From DASUAO01 sp035763745 (GTDB lineage: Bacteria; Actinomycetota; Acidimicrobiia; IMCC26256; PALSA-555), in assembly GCA_035763745.1 (NCBI GenBank), contig DASUAO010000055.1, positions 6,046 to 70,045 on the forward strand: a DNA stretch of 64,000 nt, in the 5' to 3' direction. Below the pieces are notes generated by a model that saw only the letters and a list, made by a program, of their open reading frames with translations, searched no databases and was not told where the DNA came from. Position 1 is the stretch's first letter; every line of letters starts with the position of its first letter. The position numbers were made by a program, and so were the translations under genes. This document shows, one piece after another, positions 53,089 to 61,435 of the stretch.

Positions 53089-54449
53089 GCCATTGCCGCG
53101 AGCACCTCGTCGAAGACGTCGATCGTCGTCTCCGGGTGCAGGAACACCGCCCGGCCCACGAGCTCGCCGCGCCATCTCGTCGGGAGCGCGAAGGCGATCT
53201 GGTCGTCGAGCAGGCGGCGGGACCAGTCGTGGTAGTCGGCCTCCTCCCACCCTGGCCGCCGGAAGAGGACGACCGAGAGCTCGGGCTCGGCGACGAGGGC
53301 GACGTGCAGTGCGTCTCGGACGCGCGCCGCGGCGACGCGGGTGAGTGCGAGCACCCGCTCCACGGCATCGGCGTACGCGTCGGTGCCGTGCACCGCCAGC
53401 GAGAACCACAGCGGCAGCCCGCGGGCGCGTCGGCTGAGGTGATAGGCGTAGTCCGACGGGTTCCAGGCGCCGTCGCCGTCGATGAGCTCGCGCATCGGGT
53501 CCAGGTACGACGCCTCCTGGGCGTGGGCGGCACGGGCGAGCTCGGGATCCCGGTAGAGCAACGCGCACGAGTCGAACGGTGCGAACAGCCACTTGTGCGG
53601 GTCGACGAGGAACGAGTCGGCGGTCTCGACCCCGGCGAACCGGTCCCGGGTGCTCGACGCGAACAGGGCCGCGCCGCCGTAGGCACCGTCGACGTGGAAC
53701 CACAGGTCGCGCGCGCGTGCCACGTCGCCGATGCCGCGCAGGTCGTCGATGAGCCCGGCGTTCGTGGTGCCCGCGGTGGCCGCGACCGCGAACACCGACG
53801 CGGGGTCCGCGTCCGTTGCGAGTACCGCCGCGAGCGCGTCGCCGGTCAGGCGGTCGTCGCTCCCCGCGGGGACGACGAGGGGGTCGCAGTCGATGATGCG
53901 CAGGGTGCTCAGGATCGAGGAGTGTGCGGTCTCCCCGACCGCGACGCGCCAGCGACCCGCCGGCCGGCCTTTCCGTCGCGTCGCGGCGTCGCGCGCCGCG
54001 TAGAGGGCCGAGAGGTTGCCGGCCGAACCGCCAGAGACGAAGCAGCCCCCCGCCTCGGGCGGCATCCCCGCGAGATCGGCGAGGACGCGCAACGCCTGGT
54101 TCTCTGCGTAGACGGCCCCGGACGCTTCGAGCCACGAGGTCGCGCACATCGACGACGCCGCGACCACCGTGTCGAAGACGAGCGAGGCCTTCGTCGGCGC
54201 CGCCGGGATGAACGCGAGGAACCGCGGGCTGTCGGTGGAGAGGCACGCGGGCGCGAGCACGTCCGTGAAGATCCCCAGGACGTCTTCGGGCGCGCGTCCC
54301 TCGCGGGTGATCGTGTCGTGGGCGCGAGCATCGATTTCGGCGAAAGCCACGGGATGGTCGAGCGGGGCGGGATCGAGCCGGAGCCGTTCGAGCGCGTAGT
54401 CGAGACACGCGCGGGTCGTGCGCTGGGCGAGGTCGTCGAAGTGATGCAT
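53085..54449 (-). CDS. PLP-dependent amino-acid decarboxylase family protein
   Basis: 454 residues, group II decarboxylase fold (aromatic amino acid/tyrosine type). PLP sites: SGGSAGNLSALYAARD, ETAHSSI, VDGAYGG (Asp) and the Schiff-base Lys in DPHKWLFAPFDSC. The N-terminal FLAFIPAAPTKASLVFDT block fits the family. It would yield an amine from an aromatic amino acid, but specificity cannot be fixed. Starts with ATG 54449 from a leaderless promoter. Confidence 0.88.
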   Translation of the reverse strand: MHHFDDLAQRTTRACLDYALERLRLDPAPLDHPVAFAEIDARAHDTITREGRAPEDVLGIFTDVLAPACLSTDSPRFLAFIPAAPTKASLVFDTVVAASSMCATSWLEASGAVYAENQALRVLADLAGMPPEAGGCFVSGGSAGNLSALYAARDAATRRKGRPAGRWRVAVGETAHSSILSTLRIIDCDPLVVPAGSDDRLTGDALAAVLATDADPASVFAVAATAGTTNAGLIDDLRGIGDVARARDLWFHVDGAYGGAALFASSTRDRFAGVETADSFLVDPHKWLFAPFDSCALLYRDPELARAAHAQEASYLDPMRELIDGDGAWNPSDYAYHLSRRARGLPLWFSLAVHGTDAYADAVERVLALTRVAAARVRDALHVALVAEPELSVVLFRRPGWEEADYHDWSRRLLDDQIAFALPTRWRGELVGRAVFLHPETTIDVFDEVLAAMA

Positions 54450-54455
54450 GCGCCG

Positions 54456-54461
54456 ACGGTA
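54456..54461 (-). promoter_or_regulatory. -10 hexamer TACCGT, leaderless promoter for decarboxylase
   Basis: TACCGT, 6 nt, ATG 54449 on the minus strand. No TGTC block upstream. Confidence 0.6.
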
Positions 54462-54500
54462 GCGAGGTTCTTGCGTGAGCGGCGCGCCCCATGAAGATCG

Positions 54501-56588
54501 CTAGGAGGGCGAGACGCCCACGACCTTGCGGTGTCGACCGACGAGCTCGAGGACGGCGTCGCCGTATCGCTCGACCTTGATCGGGCCGATCCCCGAGATG
54601 TCGAGCAGCTGGTCGCGTGACCCGGGGAGCGCCGTAGCGATGGCGCGGAGCGTCGCGTCGTTGAAGACGACGTATGCCGGGACGCTCGAGGCCTTGGCGA
54701 GCAGGCGCCGCCACTCCTTCAGTGCGTCGAGGAGCGGGCCGTCGGGCTCCGGGCCGTCGTCGTCGCCCGCGCGGGCTCGGCGGAGCCGGGACCGGGCCCG
54801 GTCGGGTCCGCTCGAGGCCGACGCGGCCCGAGGCGGGGCCGGCTCGACGCTGAAGACGGCCTCGATGGGCGCGAGCCAGGGACTCGGGGCTCGGTGCATC
54901 GCGCGGGTGCCGAACGAGCGCCGGCGAGCCCACGTGAGGACGACGCGCTGCTCGGCCCGGGTGAGCGCGACGTACAGGAGGCGCCGCTCCTCGGCCTTCG
55001 CGGCCGGGGTGTCGGCGTGGGAGATCGGGACGAGCCCGCGTTCGAGGCCGGTGACGAACACGGTGTGGAACTCGAGTCCCTTCGCCCGGTGGAACGTGGA
55101 CAGCTCGACGGCGTCGGCACCGGTCGCCGGCTCTTCGCCTCGCAGCGACGCGCTGAGCCAGGCGAGGAACCCGTCGACGGAGGCGAGGTCGGGCTCCATC
55201 GTCAGGTACTCCTGGGCGAGGTGCGCGACCGCGCCGGCGTGCTCGTCGGGCGTCGCGTCGAGCGCGGCGCCTCCGTCCCCGACCTCCGGGGGCCCGTCGT
55301 CGGTGAGTTCCGCGACGTGGTCGGCGAACGTCGCGCCCGGGGCGGCGCGCTCGGCGGCCCGGAGCCGATCGAGGGCCACGCGCACCTCGGGCCGGTCGAG
55401 GAACCGCCCGTCGGCGCGCACGCGCGTCGGGATCCCGGCCGCAGCCAACGCGGCTTCGAAGGCGGCGGACTGCGCGTTCGTGCGATAGAGGATCGCGAAG
55501 GTCGACCAGCCGAGCGAGGGCGTCCGCAGGTCGCGGATCGCCCGGGCGACCGCGCGAGCTTCTGCTTCGTCGTCGTCGTAGGCGATGACCGTCGGCTCGG
55601 GACCGGGGTCGCGCAACGCGCGGCGGGTGGGTCGGGGGCGGCCGCCGTCGGCGAGCAGCGCCTCGCCGGCCGCGACGATCTGCGGGGTGGACCGGTGGTT
55701 GTGGTCGAGGCGCACGACTGCCGCTCCGCGGAATCGCTTCGTGAACTCGGTGAGGCCCGTCGGGTCGGCGCCGGAGAACGAGAAGATGGCCTGGTCGGGG
55801 TCACCGACCACGGTGAGGTCGCGTCGGTCGCCCAGCCAGCCGCGGATGACGCGGAGCTGGGCCGGGCTGACGTCCTGGAACTCGTCGACGAACAGGTGTC
55901 GGAACTTCCACCGCTGCTCGCCCGCGAACTCCTCGTCCTGCTCGCACGCGTCGCCGCACCACCAGAGGAGATCGTCGAAGTCGACGAGACGCTTCGTGCG
56001 CTTGGACTCCTCGTAGCGCGCGTACAGCGTCGCGATCTCGGTGCTCGATCGCTCGGTGTCGCGTCCGGCCCGCGCGGCCGCGGGGACGTAGGCATCCGGG
56101 GCGACGAGGCGCGCCTTCGCCCACTCGATCTCGGTCGCGAGCTCGCGGGCCGCGACGATCGCGGCCGGGCCGCGCCCGCCCACGAGCGGGAGGAGCAGGC
56201 GAACCTTGCGCTCGAGCAACGCCGGCATGGCGCGCCCGCGCGCGAGGTTGCGCACGCGGAGCTGCGCGAGCGCGACCGCGTGGATCGTGCCCGAGGTGAC
56301 GCCGGTCGTGCGGCCCGGCCGGACCCCGAGCCGGTCGAGCCGGCTGACCAGCTCGCCGGCGGCCTTGCGGGTGAACGTGAGGGCGAGGACCCTCGGCGCC
56401 TCGGCCCGGCCCGTCGCGACCCGCCAGGCGATGCGACGGGTGAGGACCCGGGTCTTGCCCGCCCCCGGCCCCGCCAGGACGGCGAGCGGGAGGGCGTCGC
56501 TCGTGACGGCCGCCCGCTGGTGCTCGTCGAGGTCGTCGAGGTACCGGTCGGGCGCGTCCGGGGATGCCGGAGATCCTTCATCGAGCAT
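54501..56588 (-). CDS. uvrD2: UvrD2-like SF1 DNA helicase with HRDC domain
   Basis: 695 residues. SF1A motifs: Q-motif DEHQRAAV, Walker A LAGPGAGKTRVLTRRI, Walker B FVDEFQDVSPAQL, motif III GDPDQAIFSFSGA, motif IV DHNHRSTPQIV, motif V LSTFHRAKGLEFHTVFVTG, motif VI LLYVALTRAEQ. A C-terminal HRDC domain (about 615-690: LKEWRRLLAKASSVPAYVVF, ALPGSRDQLLDISGIG) identifies the UvrD2 type of actinobacteria. The tetracysteine motif between helicase and HRDC of mycobacterial UvrD2 is missing. Start ATG 56588, 7 nt after TACCGT, in the element shared with the RecB-like nuclease. Confidence 0.92.
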   Translation of the reverse strand: MLDEGSPASPDAPDRYLDDLDEHQRAAVTSDALPLAVLAGPGAGKTRVLTRRIAWRVATGRAEAPRVLALTFTRKAAGELVSRLDRLGVRPGRTTGVTSGTIHAVALAQLRVRNLARGRAMPALLERKVRLLLPLVGGRGPAAIVAARELATEIEWAKARLVAPDAYVPAAARAGRDTERSSTEIATLYARYEESKRTKRLVDFDDLLWWCGDACEQDEEFAGEQRWKFRHLFVDEFQDVSPAQLRVIRGWLGDRRDLTVVGDPDQAIFSFSGADPTGLTEFTKRFRGAAVVRLDHNHRSTPQIVAAGEALLADGGRPRPTRRALRDPGPEPTVIAYDDDEAEARAVARAIRDLRTPSLGWSTFAILYRTNAQSAAFEAALAAAGIPTRVRADGRFLDRPEVRVALDRLRAAERAAPGATFADHVAELTDDGPPEVGDGGAALDATPDEHAGAVAHLAQEYLTMEPDLASVDGFLAWLSASLRGEEPATGADAVELSTFHRAKGLEFHTVFVTGLERGLVPISHADTPAAKAEERRLLYVALTRAEQRVVLTWARRRSFGTRAMHRAPSPWLAPIEAVFSVEPAPPRAASASSGPDRARSRLRRARAGDDDGPEPDGPLLDALKEWRRLLAKASSVPAYVVFNDATLRAIATALPGSRDQLLDISGIGPIKVERYGDAVLELVGRHRKVVGVSPS

Positions 56589-56595
56589 GCGTGCG

Positions 56596-56623
56596 ACGGT
56601 ACCGACGGGGTACGACATCGACG
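56596..56623 (-). promoter_or_regulatory. PafBC/RecA-NDp-like promoter element of the helicase gene
   Basis: On the minus strand: ATGTCGTAC, 8 nt, TACCGT (56596-56601), 7 nt, ATG 56588. 24 of 28 bases match 19177-19204 upstream of the RecB-like nuclease. Other leaderless promoters with TACCGT in the window lack the TGTCR block. Confidence 0.6.
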
Positions 56624-57045
56624 CGGATGCCCGGAGCAGGCGCAAGAGGGTGGGCCCCGAGTAGCCATCACGCCGAAGCGCTCCGACTCCTCGGGGCCCG
56701 TGCTCCTTCGTCTCGCGCCTCCCGCAGGGCGCCCGGGGCCCTCGCGGGCTCGGTCGCCGCCGCATCCTCGGTCCGGCGGGAACAGTGCCGGCCCTCGTCG
56801 GTCGCGATCCCGGTGCGCGCGCCCCGAGGGGCTCGTGCACCGACCGTCGGCCTGACGACTCGGCGTCCGGTCGCTCCCCGCTGGATCCCGTTGCCGGTCC
56901 CCGTTGGGAGTTGCTCCCGGTCCCCGTGCCGTCGGTGTCGTCGGCAGGTGCGACCTTACGCCGACCCTGGCCGAGGTCAAGGGGGGTTTTCGGAACGCGT
57001 TCCCGCCGAATCGCCGGCCGCGTCCGACCCGATCGGGGGTCGGAG
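56624..57045. other. ORF-free spacer with stems and a strong promoter; possible ncRNA or leader
   Basis: About 420 bp with no credible gene on either strand; the open frames are arginine/proline/glycine-rich shadows. It contains a perfect 10-bp inverted repeat GGGCCCCGAG (56652-56661)/CTCGGGGCCC (56690-56699) with a 28-nt loop. A minus-strand -35/-10 at 56953-56980 points into it. SRP RNA, tmRNA and RNase P core sequences were looked for and not found. A structured RNA of about 250-300 nt ending near the hairpin is possible. Confidence 0.4.
56953..56980 (-). promoter_or_regulatory. Near-consensus -35/-10 promoter TTGACC-16-TAAGGT
   Basis: On the minus strand TTGACC (56975-56980), 16 nt, TAAGGT (56953-56958). 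It is the only promoter noted here with a TTGACa-like -35. Transcription would start near 56946 and run through the ORF-free spacer towards the helicase gene. Confidence 0.55.
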
Positions 57046-57051
57046 TACCGT
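57046..57051 (+). promoter_or_regulatory. -10 hexamer TACCGT, leaderless promoter for metallopeptidase
   Basis: TACCGT, 7 nt, GTG 57059. Confidence 0.6.
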
Positions 57052-57058
57052 CGCCGGC

Positions 57059-57424
57059 GTGCAGGTGACGCGCGCGCGGTTCGAGGAGCTCGTCGGCGAG
57101 GCGCTCGACTCGATCCCCGAGGAGCTCGCGGCCGAGATGCAGAACGTCGCGGTGATGGTGGAGGAGTGGCCGACCGCCACCCAGCTCGCCGGTCGTGGCG
57201 GCACCCTCTTCGGACTCTACGAAGGTGTACCGCTCACGCGACGCGACCCGATCACCTACGCAGGTGTGAGCCCCGACCGGATCACCATCTTCGCCGGGCC
57301 ACTGTGCGCGCGGGCGGGGACCGAGGCCGACCTCGCCGCCCAGATCCGGGTGACGGTCCTGCACGAGGTCGGGCACCACTTCGGGATCGACGACGTCCGC
57401 CTCGACGAGCTCGGGTGGGCCTGA
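57059..57424 (+). CDS. Minimal zincin metallopeptidase (DUF1025/TTHA0227 type)
   Basis: 121 residues. Zinc motif HEVGHHFGIDDVRLDELGW (HExxHxxGxxD) at the C-terminus; N-terminal RFEELVGEALDSIPEELAAEMQNVAVMVEEWP is typical of these short conserved proteins. No signal peptide. The catalytic motif is complete, but the natural substrate of the family is unknown. GTG start from a leaderless promoter. Confidence 0.87.
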   Translation: MQVTRARFEELVGEALDSIPEELAAEMQNVAVMVEEWPTATQLAGRGGTLFGLYEGVPLTRRDPITYAGVSPDRITIFAGPLCARAGTEADLAAQIRVTVLHEVGHHFGIDDVRLDELGWA

Positions 57425-57483
57425 CCGCGACCCCCGGCGCTCGCTTCGCGACCGACTCTCTCGACCGCGTGCTCGGGCAGGAA

Positions 57484-57489
57484 TAGCAT
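57484..57489 (+). promoter_or_regulatory. -10 hexamer TAGCAT, leaderless promoter for PH-domain gene
   Basis: TAGCAT, 6 nt, ATG 57496. Same hexamer and spacing as for the PAP2 gene. Confidence 0.6.
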
Positions 57490-57495
57490 CACCGC

Positions 57496-58143
57496 ATGCC
57501 GTACCCCAAGAACCTCATCAACGAGGGCGAGCACGTCGCCCTCGATCTTCGTCCGCACTGGTGGTACTTCTCCCGCCACATCCTCACGGGCATCCCGCTC
57601 GTCGTCGCGGTCATCCTCGCGATCATGATCGACAGCTCGGTCCTCTACTACCTCGTCGCCGCGGTCTCGGTCGCGTGGGCGTTCTGGCTGCTCCTCAAGT
57701 ACATCTCGTGGTCGCGCACGTACTTCGTCGTCACCGATCAGCGGGTGGTGTACCGCACCGGTGTGATCTCACGGCACGGCGTGGAGATCCCGCTCGAGCG
57801 CATCAACAACCTCAACTTCCACCAGCGGATCTTCGAGCGGGTCATCGGTGCCGGCAACCTCGAGGTGCAGTCGGCCGGTGAGGAGGGGACGACCCGCTTC
57901 GAGAACGTCCGGCACCCCGATGGTGTCCAGCAGGAGATCTACCGTCAGATGGAAGGCGACGCGAAGCGCGACGCCGGGCGGGGCGCGTCCGAGATCGGCA
58001 AGGCTGTCGCCGACGCGGTGAAGTCCGGCGGAGGCGCGAGCATCCCCGACCAGATCGATCAGCTCGCCACGCTGCGCGACAAGGGCACGATCACCGCAGA
58101 GGAGTTCGACAAGAAGAAGGCCGAGCTGCTCGACAAGATGTAG
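57496..58143 (+). CDS. Membrane bPH2 (YdbT-like) protein with SHOCT tail
   Basis: 215 residues. Two hydrophobic segments (about 30-50 and 55-72) are followed by the PH-like domain (YFVVTDQRVVYRTGVISRHGVEIPLERINNLNFHQ). An Ala/Gly linker leads to a SHOCT helix pair at the end (DQIDQLATLRDKGTITAEEFDKKKAELL, in part). SHOCT motifs serve in oligomerisation. Role unknown; common in actinobacteria as a single-copy envelope protein. Confidence 0.87.
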   Translation: MPYPKNLINEGEHVALDLRPHWWYFSRHILTGIPLVVAVILAIMIDSSVLYYLVAAVSVAWAFWLLLKYISWSRTYFVVTDQRVVYRTGVISRHGVEIPLERINNLNFHQRIFERVIGAGNLEVQSAGEEGTTRFENVRHPDGVQQEIYRQMEGDAKRDAGRGASEIGKAVADAVKSGGGASIPDQIDQLATLRDKGTITAEEFDKKKAELLDKM

Positions 58144-58175
58144 CCCGACGACCGCCCGCGGGCGCTATGTCGGCT
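58142..58175. terminator. Bidirectional hairpin
   Basis: AGCCCGAC (58142-58149) pairs with GTCGGCT (58169-58175) with one bulge, and inside it CGCCCG/CGGGCG (58153-58164) is a perfect palindrome. Located between convergent PH-domain and alpha-galactosidase genes. Confidence 0.5.
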
Positions 58176-58180
58176 GCGGC

Positions 58181-60229
58181 TCAGGGTGTGCTCGGCTCCA
58201 CGAGCACTCGCACTGCGCCGGGCGGGACCTCGATCTCGGACCCCGCGGTCGCACCCGTCCACAGCTCGGTCGTCCCCACGACCTCCGGAGGGCAGGGGAA
58301 GCGCGCGGTCGCGTCGGACCAGTTGAAGCAGGCGTGCACGCGCCGGTCGCCACGATCGGCAACCCAGTGCGCGGGGATCCCTGCTCCGATCGAGTAGGCG
58401 TGCTCGACCACGTCGGGCGCGTCGGCGTGCTCGAAGAGGTCCACGGGGCGGAACGTCGTGGGTCGGCCCGGCGCCAGCGCGTCGACGAGCGCGAGGAGGC
58501 CGGGATGCTCGAGCACCGCGCGTTCCGCAGGGGTCACGGCCGTGAGGTCGTCGGCCAGGAGGAACGGCCCGCCGGTCACGAGTGCGAGCGTCGCCATCAC
58601 TCGCGCGACCTCGATCGGGTATCCGGCGGTGTCGGCGCCGTCGGAGCCCCACGCCATCACGACCTCGGGATCGGCGTCGTACCACCGGCCGTGGTGCGCC
58701 CAGCGGGCGGCGACGTTCCGCGCCTGGACGCGCACGCCCCGCGCGCCGGTCCACCCACCTTCGGTTCCGGGATCGACGGGGTGTCCGAACTCCTGGAGCA
58801 CGCGTGGCATGGCGAGATCGTGGCCGACCCGGTTCCCGTGGCAGTGCCCGACCGCCGGCAGCATCGGCATCCCGCAGCCGAGCACGTAGACGTCGTCGCC
58901 GAGACCCTCGACCAGCGCGGCGAGACCGCGCTGGAGGGCTTCGATGCCGGTGACCCGCGGGTCGTGGCGTCGACCCGCGACGGCACCGAGGTAGCAGAAG
59001 TCGACCTTGACCATCTCGAAGCCCCATTCCTGCACCTGCGCGCCGAGGTCGCGGATCCATGCGCACGCGCCGGGATGGGATGCGTCGAGCGCCCACTTGC
59101 CGTGCGCGGGCTCCAGCCAGGGTTCGGCGTCGTCCCCGGTGCTCGCCTCGGGCGGCCGGACGCACCACTCGGGATGGTCCTCGGCCACCCCCGGTGCACC
59201 CGGTTGGACCCGGAACGGAGCGATCCAGAGGCCGGGACGACACCCGAGCTCGCGCAGCTGCTCGACCAGCACGCCGAGGTCGGTGGGGAACCGGTCATTC
59301 GGGGTCCACGCTCCGTACGTGATCTGCCAGCCGTCGTCGACCTGGACGAGGTCGAAGTCGGGATGGTCTCCGTAGCGTTCGCGGAGGAGCCGCGCGTTGG
59401 CGAGGACGTCGTCGGCCGACACGAACAGCCCGTAGTGGTACCAGCTCTCCCACCCGTGCACGGGTCGTCCGGTCCATCGTCGTGCCGACAGGGTCGTGGC
59501 CGCGAGCGCGCCGAGGTCCTCGACGACGGCCAACGCGTCGGCACCGGCCGAGAGGGCGATCGGCTCGCCTGCGAACACCTCTCCTGTGTCCAGGGGCAGC
59601 CCGAGGCCGGGAGGTGGCGGGGTCCGGTAGCCCCAGGTGCCGGGCACGTGGTCCTGCGCGGGGGGCGCGCCTTGGTCGACGGTGAGCCGGCCGTCGTCCC
59701 ATGCGAGCCGGGTGCACGATCGATCGGCCCGGAGTGCCTGCGCGCCCAGCGTGCGTCCGTCGTCCGCGACGAGCGCCGTGTTCCAGTACGACGCGCCGGG
59801 CTCCGGGCCGCGCACCCCGGAGTACGCCCAGGAGTCGTAGCCGTCGACGAGGCGTCGGTGGACCTCGACGTCGGTCGCTCCCGCGCACGGCGTGATCCGG
59901 TCGACGACGACCGGCTCGGTCGCCGTGTAGGTCGCCGTCACGACGACGGGTCCGTCCTCGGTGGGCACGTGGAGGGCCACCCGCAGCCCGCCTCCCGCGG
60001 GACGCCACTCCGCCCGAGCGCCGGCGCGTCCGTGCTCCACCCGCGGTTCGATGTTCCAGGTCCCGGTCGTGTCGGGGCTCGACTCCTCGGTTGTGGTGGC
60101 CCCGCGAACGTGCACCCCCACTCGGGCGTCGCACGGCCCGAGCGCGACGCCCACGCGCGGCCAGCGGAGCGTGTAGGTCCCGGGGCCGAGCTCGACCTCG
60201 ACATCGGCTCCTCGCACGACCCTGGTCAT
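58181..60229 (-). CDS. GH36-family alpha-galactosidase
   Basis: 682 residues. N-terminal beta-sandwich, then a TIM barrel: GWESWYHYGLFVSADDVLANA, LVQVDDGWQITYGAWTPN, LGCRPGLWIAPFRV, the nucleophile Asp in MVKVDFCYLGAV, and an acid/base Asp in WGSDGADTAGYP. C-terminal beta domain ends with ELWTG and IEVPPGAVRVLVE. No signal peptide, so it acts on imported alpha-galactosides such as melibiose or raffinose-type sugars. ATG overlaps the galK stop (ATGA). Confidence 0.88.
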   Translation of the reverse strand: MTRVVRGADVEVELGPGTYTLRWPRVGVALGPCDARVGVHVRGATTTEESSPDTTGTWNIEPRVEHGRAGARAEWRPAGGGLRVALHVPTEDGPVVVTATYTATEPVVVDRITPCAGATDVEVHRRLVDGYDSWAYSGVRGPEPGASYWNTALVADDGRTLGAQALRADRSCTRLAWDDGRLTVDQGAPPAQDHVPGTWGYRTPPPPGLGLPLDTGEVFAGEPIALSAGADALAVVEDLGALAATTLSARRWTGRPVHGWESWYHYGLFVSADDVLANARLLRERYGDHPDFDLVQVDDGWQITYGAWTPNDRFPTDLGVLVEQLRELGCRPGLWIAPFRVQPGAPGVAEDHPEWCVRPPEASTGDDAEPWLEPAHGKWALDASHPGACAWIRDLGAQVQEWGFEMVKVDFCYLGAVAGRRHDPRVTGIEALQRGLAALVEGLGDDVYVLGCGMPMLPAVGHCHGNRVGHDLAMPRVLQEFGHPVDPGTEGGWTGARGVRVQARNVAARWAHHGRWYDADPEVVMAWGSDGADTAGYPIEVARVMATLALVTGGPFLLADDLTAVTPAERAVLEHPGLLALVDALAPGRPTTFRPVDLFEHADAPDVVEHAYSIGAGIPAHWVADRGDRRVHACFNWSDATARFPCPPEVVGTTELWTGATAGSEIEVPPGAVRVLVEPSTP

Positions 60230-61383
60230 CGCGCGACGTCCGGATCGGGGACGAGGCCCGCTCCGGCGACGGCCCGCACCCGGAAGGCGGGAACCGCCCC
60301 ACCCGAGGGCGGTCGGTAGGCGGCCACCGTCGTGGCCAGCACCTCGTCGGCGGTGTCGGCAGGGGACAGGGCGACCACGCAGCCACCGAACCCGGCACCG
60401 GTCAGCCGCGCCCCCGACGCGCCGGACGCGACCAACGTCTCGACGAGCGCGTCGAGCTCGGGGGTCGACACCTCGAAGTCGTCGCGCAGGCTGGCGTGGC
60501 TGGCGAGGAGCAGAGGGCCGAGCGCGTCGTGGTCCCCGCTGCGCAGCGCGTCGGCGAAGGCGAGCACGCGCGCGTTCTCGCTGACGACGTGGCGGGCCCG
60601 GGGGTCGTCACGCACCTGGTCTGGCCGTGCGTCGCGCAGGGCTGCGACCCCGAGACGAGTGGCCGCCGCCTCCGTGGCCGCGCGTCGCTCGGCGTACGCG
60701 CTCCCGACGAGGGTCCGGGGCATGCCCGAGTGCACGACCAGCACGGCGAGGTCGCTCGGCAACGGGATCGGAGCGATCTCGAGGCTGCGACAGTCGATGA
60801 GCAGGGCGTGGTCGTCGACGCCGTGCAAGGAGGTCAGCTGATCCATCAGCCCGCTGGGCACGCCCGTTGCGAGGATTTCGGCCTCGAACGCGGCATGGAC
60901 CGCCGCGGTGCGATCCAGGTCGATGCCGAACGCATCCGCGAGGCCGAGCACCAGCGCCACCGCGAGGGCCGAGCTCGACGAGAGCCCCGAGCCCGGCGGG
61001 ATGGTCGATCCCACGGCGAGCTCCAATCCGGGGGCGGCCAGAGGCGATCTGCTCGTGGGCGCCCGCTCGGTGACGACCCGCGTCGCGCCGGCGACGAACC
61101 GACCCCACGCGGGCTCGACGGAGGCCGGATCGTCGGACCCGTCGGCCGAGATGTCGACGACGCCCGGGAGGTCGAGGGACCGGGCCCGCACCCGCCCGGA
61201 CTCGCCGGAGGCGACGGCAAGGAGGCAGTCCCGGTCGATCGCCATCGGGAGGACGAAGCCCTCGGCGTAGTCGGTGTGGTCGCCGATGAGGTTCACGCGG
61301 CCCGGTGCCCGCCACCATCGCGGCGTCGGCGATCCCGTGGGGAACACCGAGCGCAGCGCCGCGGCACGCCCCGAGCCGGTCAT
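60226..61383 (-). CDS. galK: Galactokinase
   Basis: 385 residues, GHMP kinase. Signature APGRVNLIGDHTDYAEGFVLP (GEHTDY is GDHTDY here), ATP loop PPGSGLSSSSALAVA, GVPSGLMDQLTSLHG with the catalytic Asp, and GARLTGAGFGGCVVAL. It phosphorylates galactose released by the coupled alpha-galactosidase (ATGA overlap). Start ATG 61383 from a leaderless promoter. Confidence 0.9.
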   Translation of the reverse strand: MTGSGRAAALRSVFPTGSPTPRWWRAPGRVNLIGDHTDYAEGFVLPMAIDRDCLLAVASGESGRVRARSLDLPGVVDISADGSDDPASVEPAWGRFVAGATRVVTERAPTSRSPLAAPGLELAVGSTIPPGSGLSSSSALAVALVLGLADAFGIDLDRTAAVHAAFEAEILATGVPSGLMDQLTSLHGVDDHALLIDCRSLEIAPIPLPSDLAVLVVHSGMPRTLVGSAYAERRAATEAAATRLGVAALRDARPDQVRDDPRARHVVSENARVLAFADALRSGDHDALGPLLLASHASLRDDFEVSTPELDALVETLVASGASGARLTGAGFGGCVVALSPADTADEVLATTVAAYRPPSGGAVPAFRVRAVAGAGLVPDPDVAR

Positions 61384-61389
61384 GAGCGG

Positions 61390-61395
61390 ATCCTA
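61390..61395 (-). promoter_or_regulatory. -10 hexamer TAGGAT, leaderless promoter for galK operon
   Basis: TAGGAT, 6 nt, ATG 61383 on the minus strand. The divergent gene at 61436 has TAGAGA 7 nt before its ATG, a weaker match. No operator palindrome noted in the 52-bp spacer. Confidence 0.55.
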
Positions 61396-61435
61396 TGGGT
61401 GCGACGGGCGGCGCAGTCGTGGTAGAGAGTCAGGC

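Noticed and set aside
56600..57050. SRP RNA, tmRNA or RNase P RNA in the ORF-free spacer
   Set aside because: The SRP GGAAG tetraloop region, the tmRNA tRNA-like 3' end and the RNase P P4 sequences were looked for on both strands and not seen.
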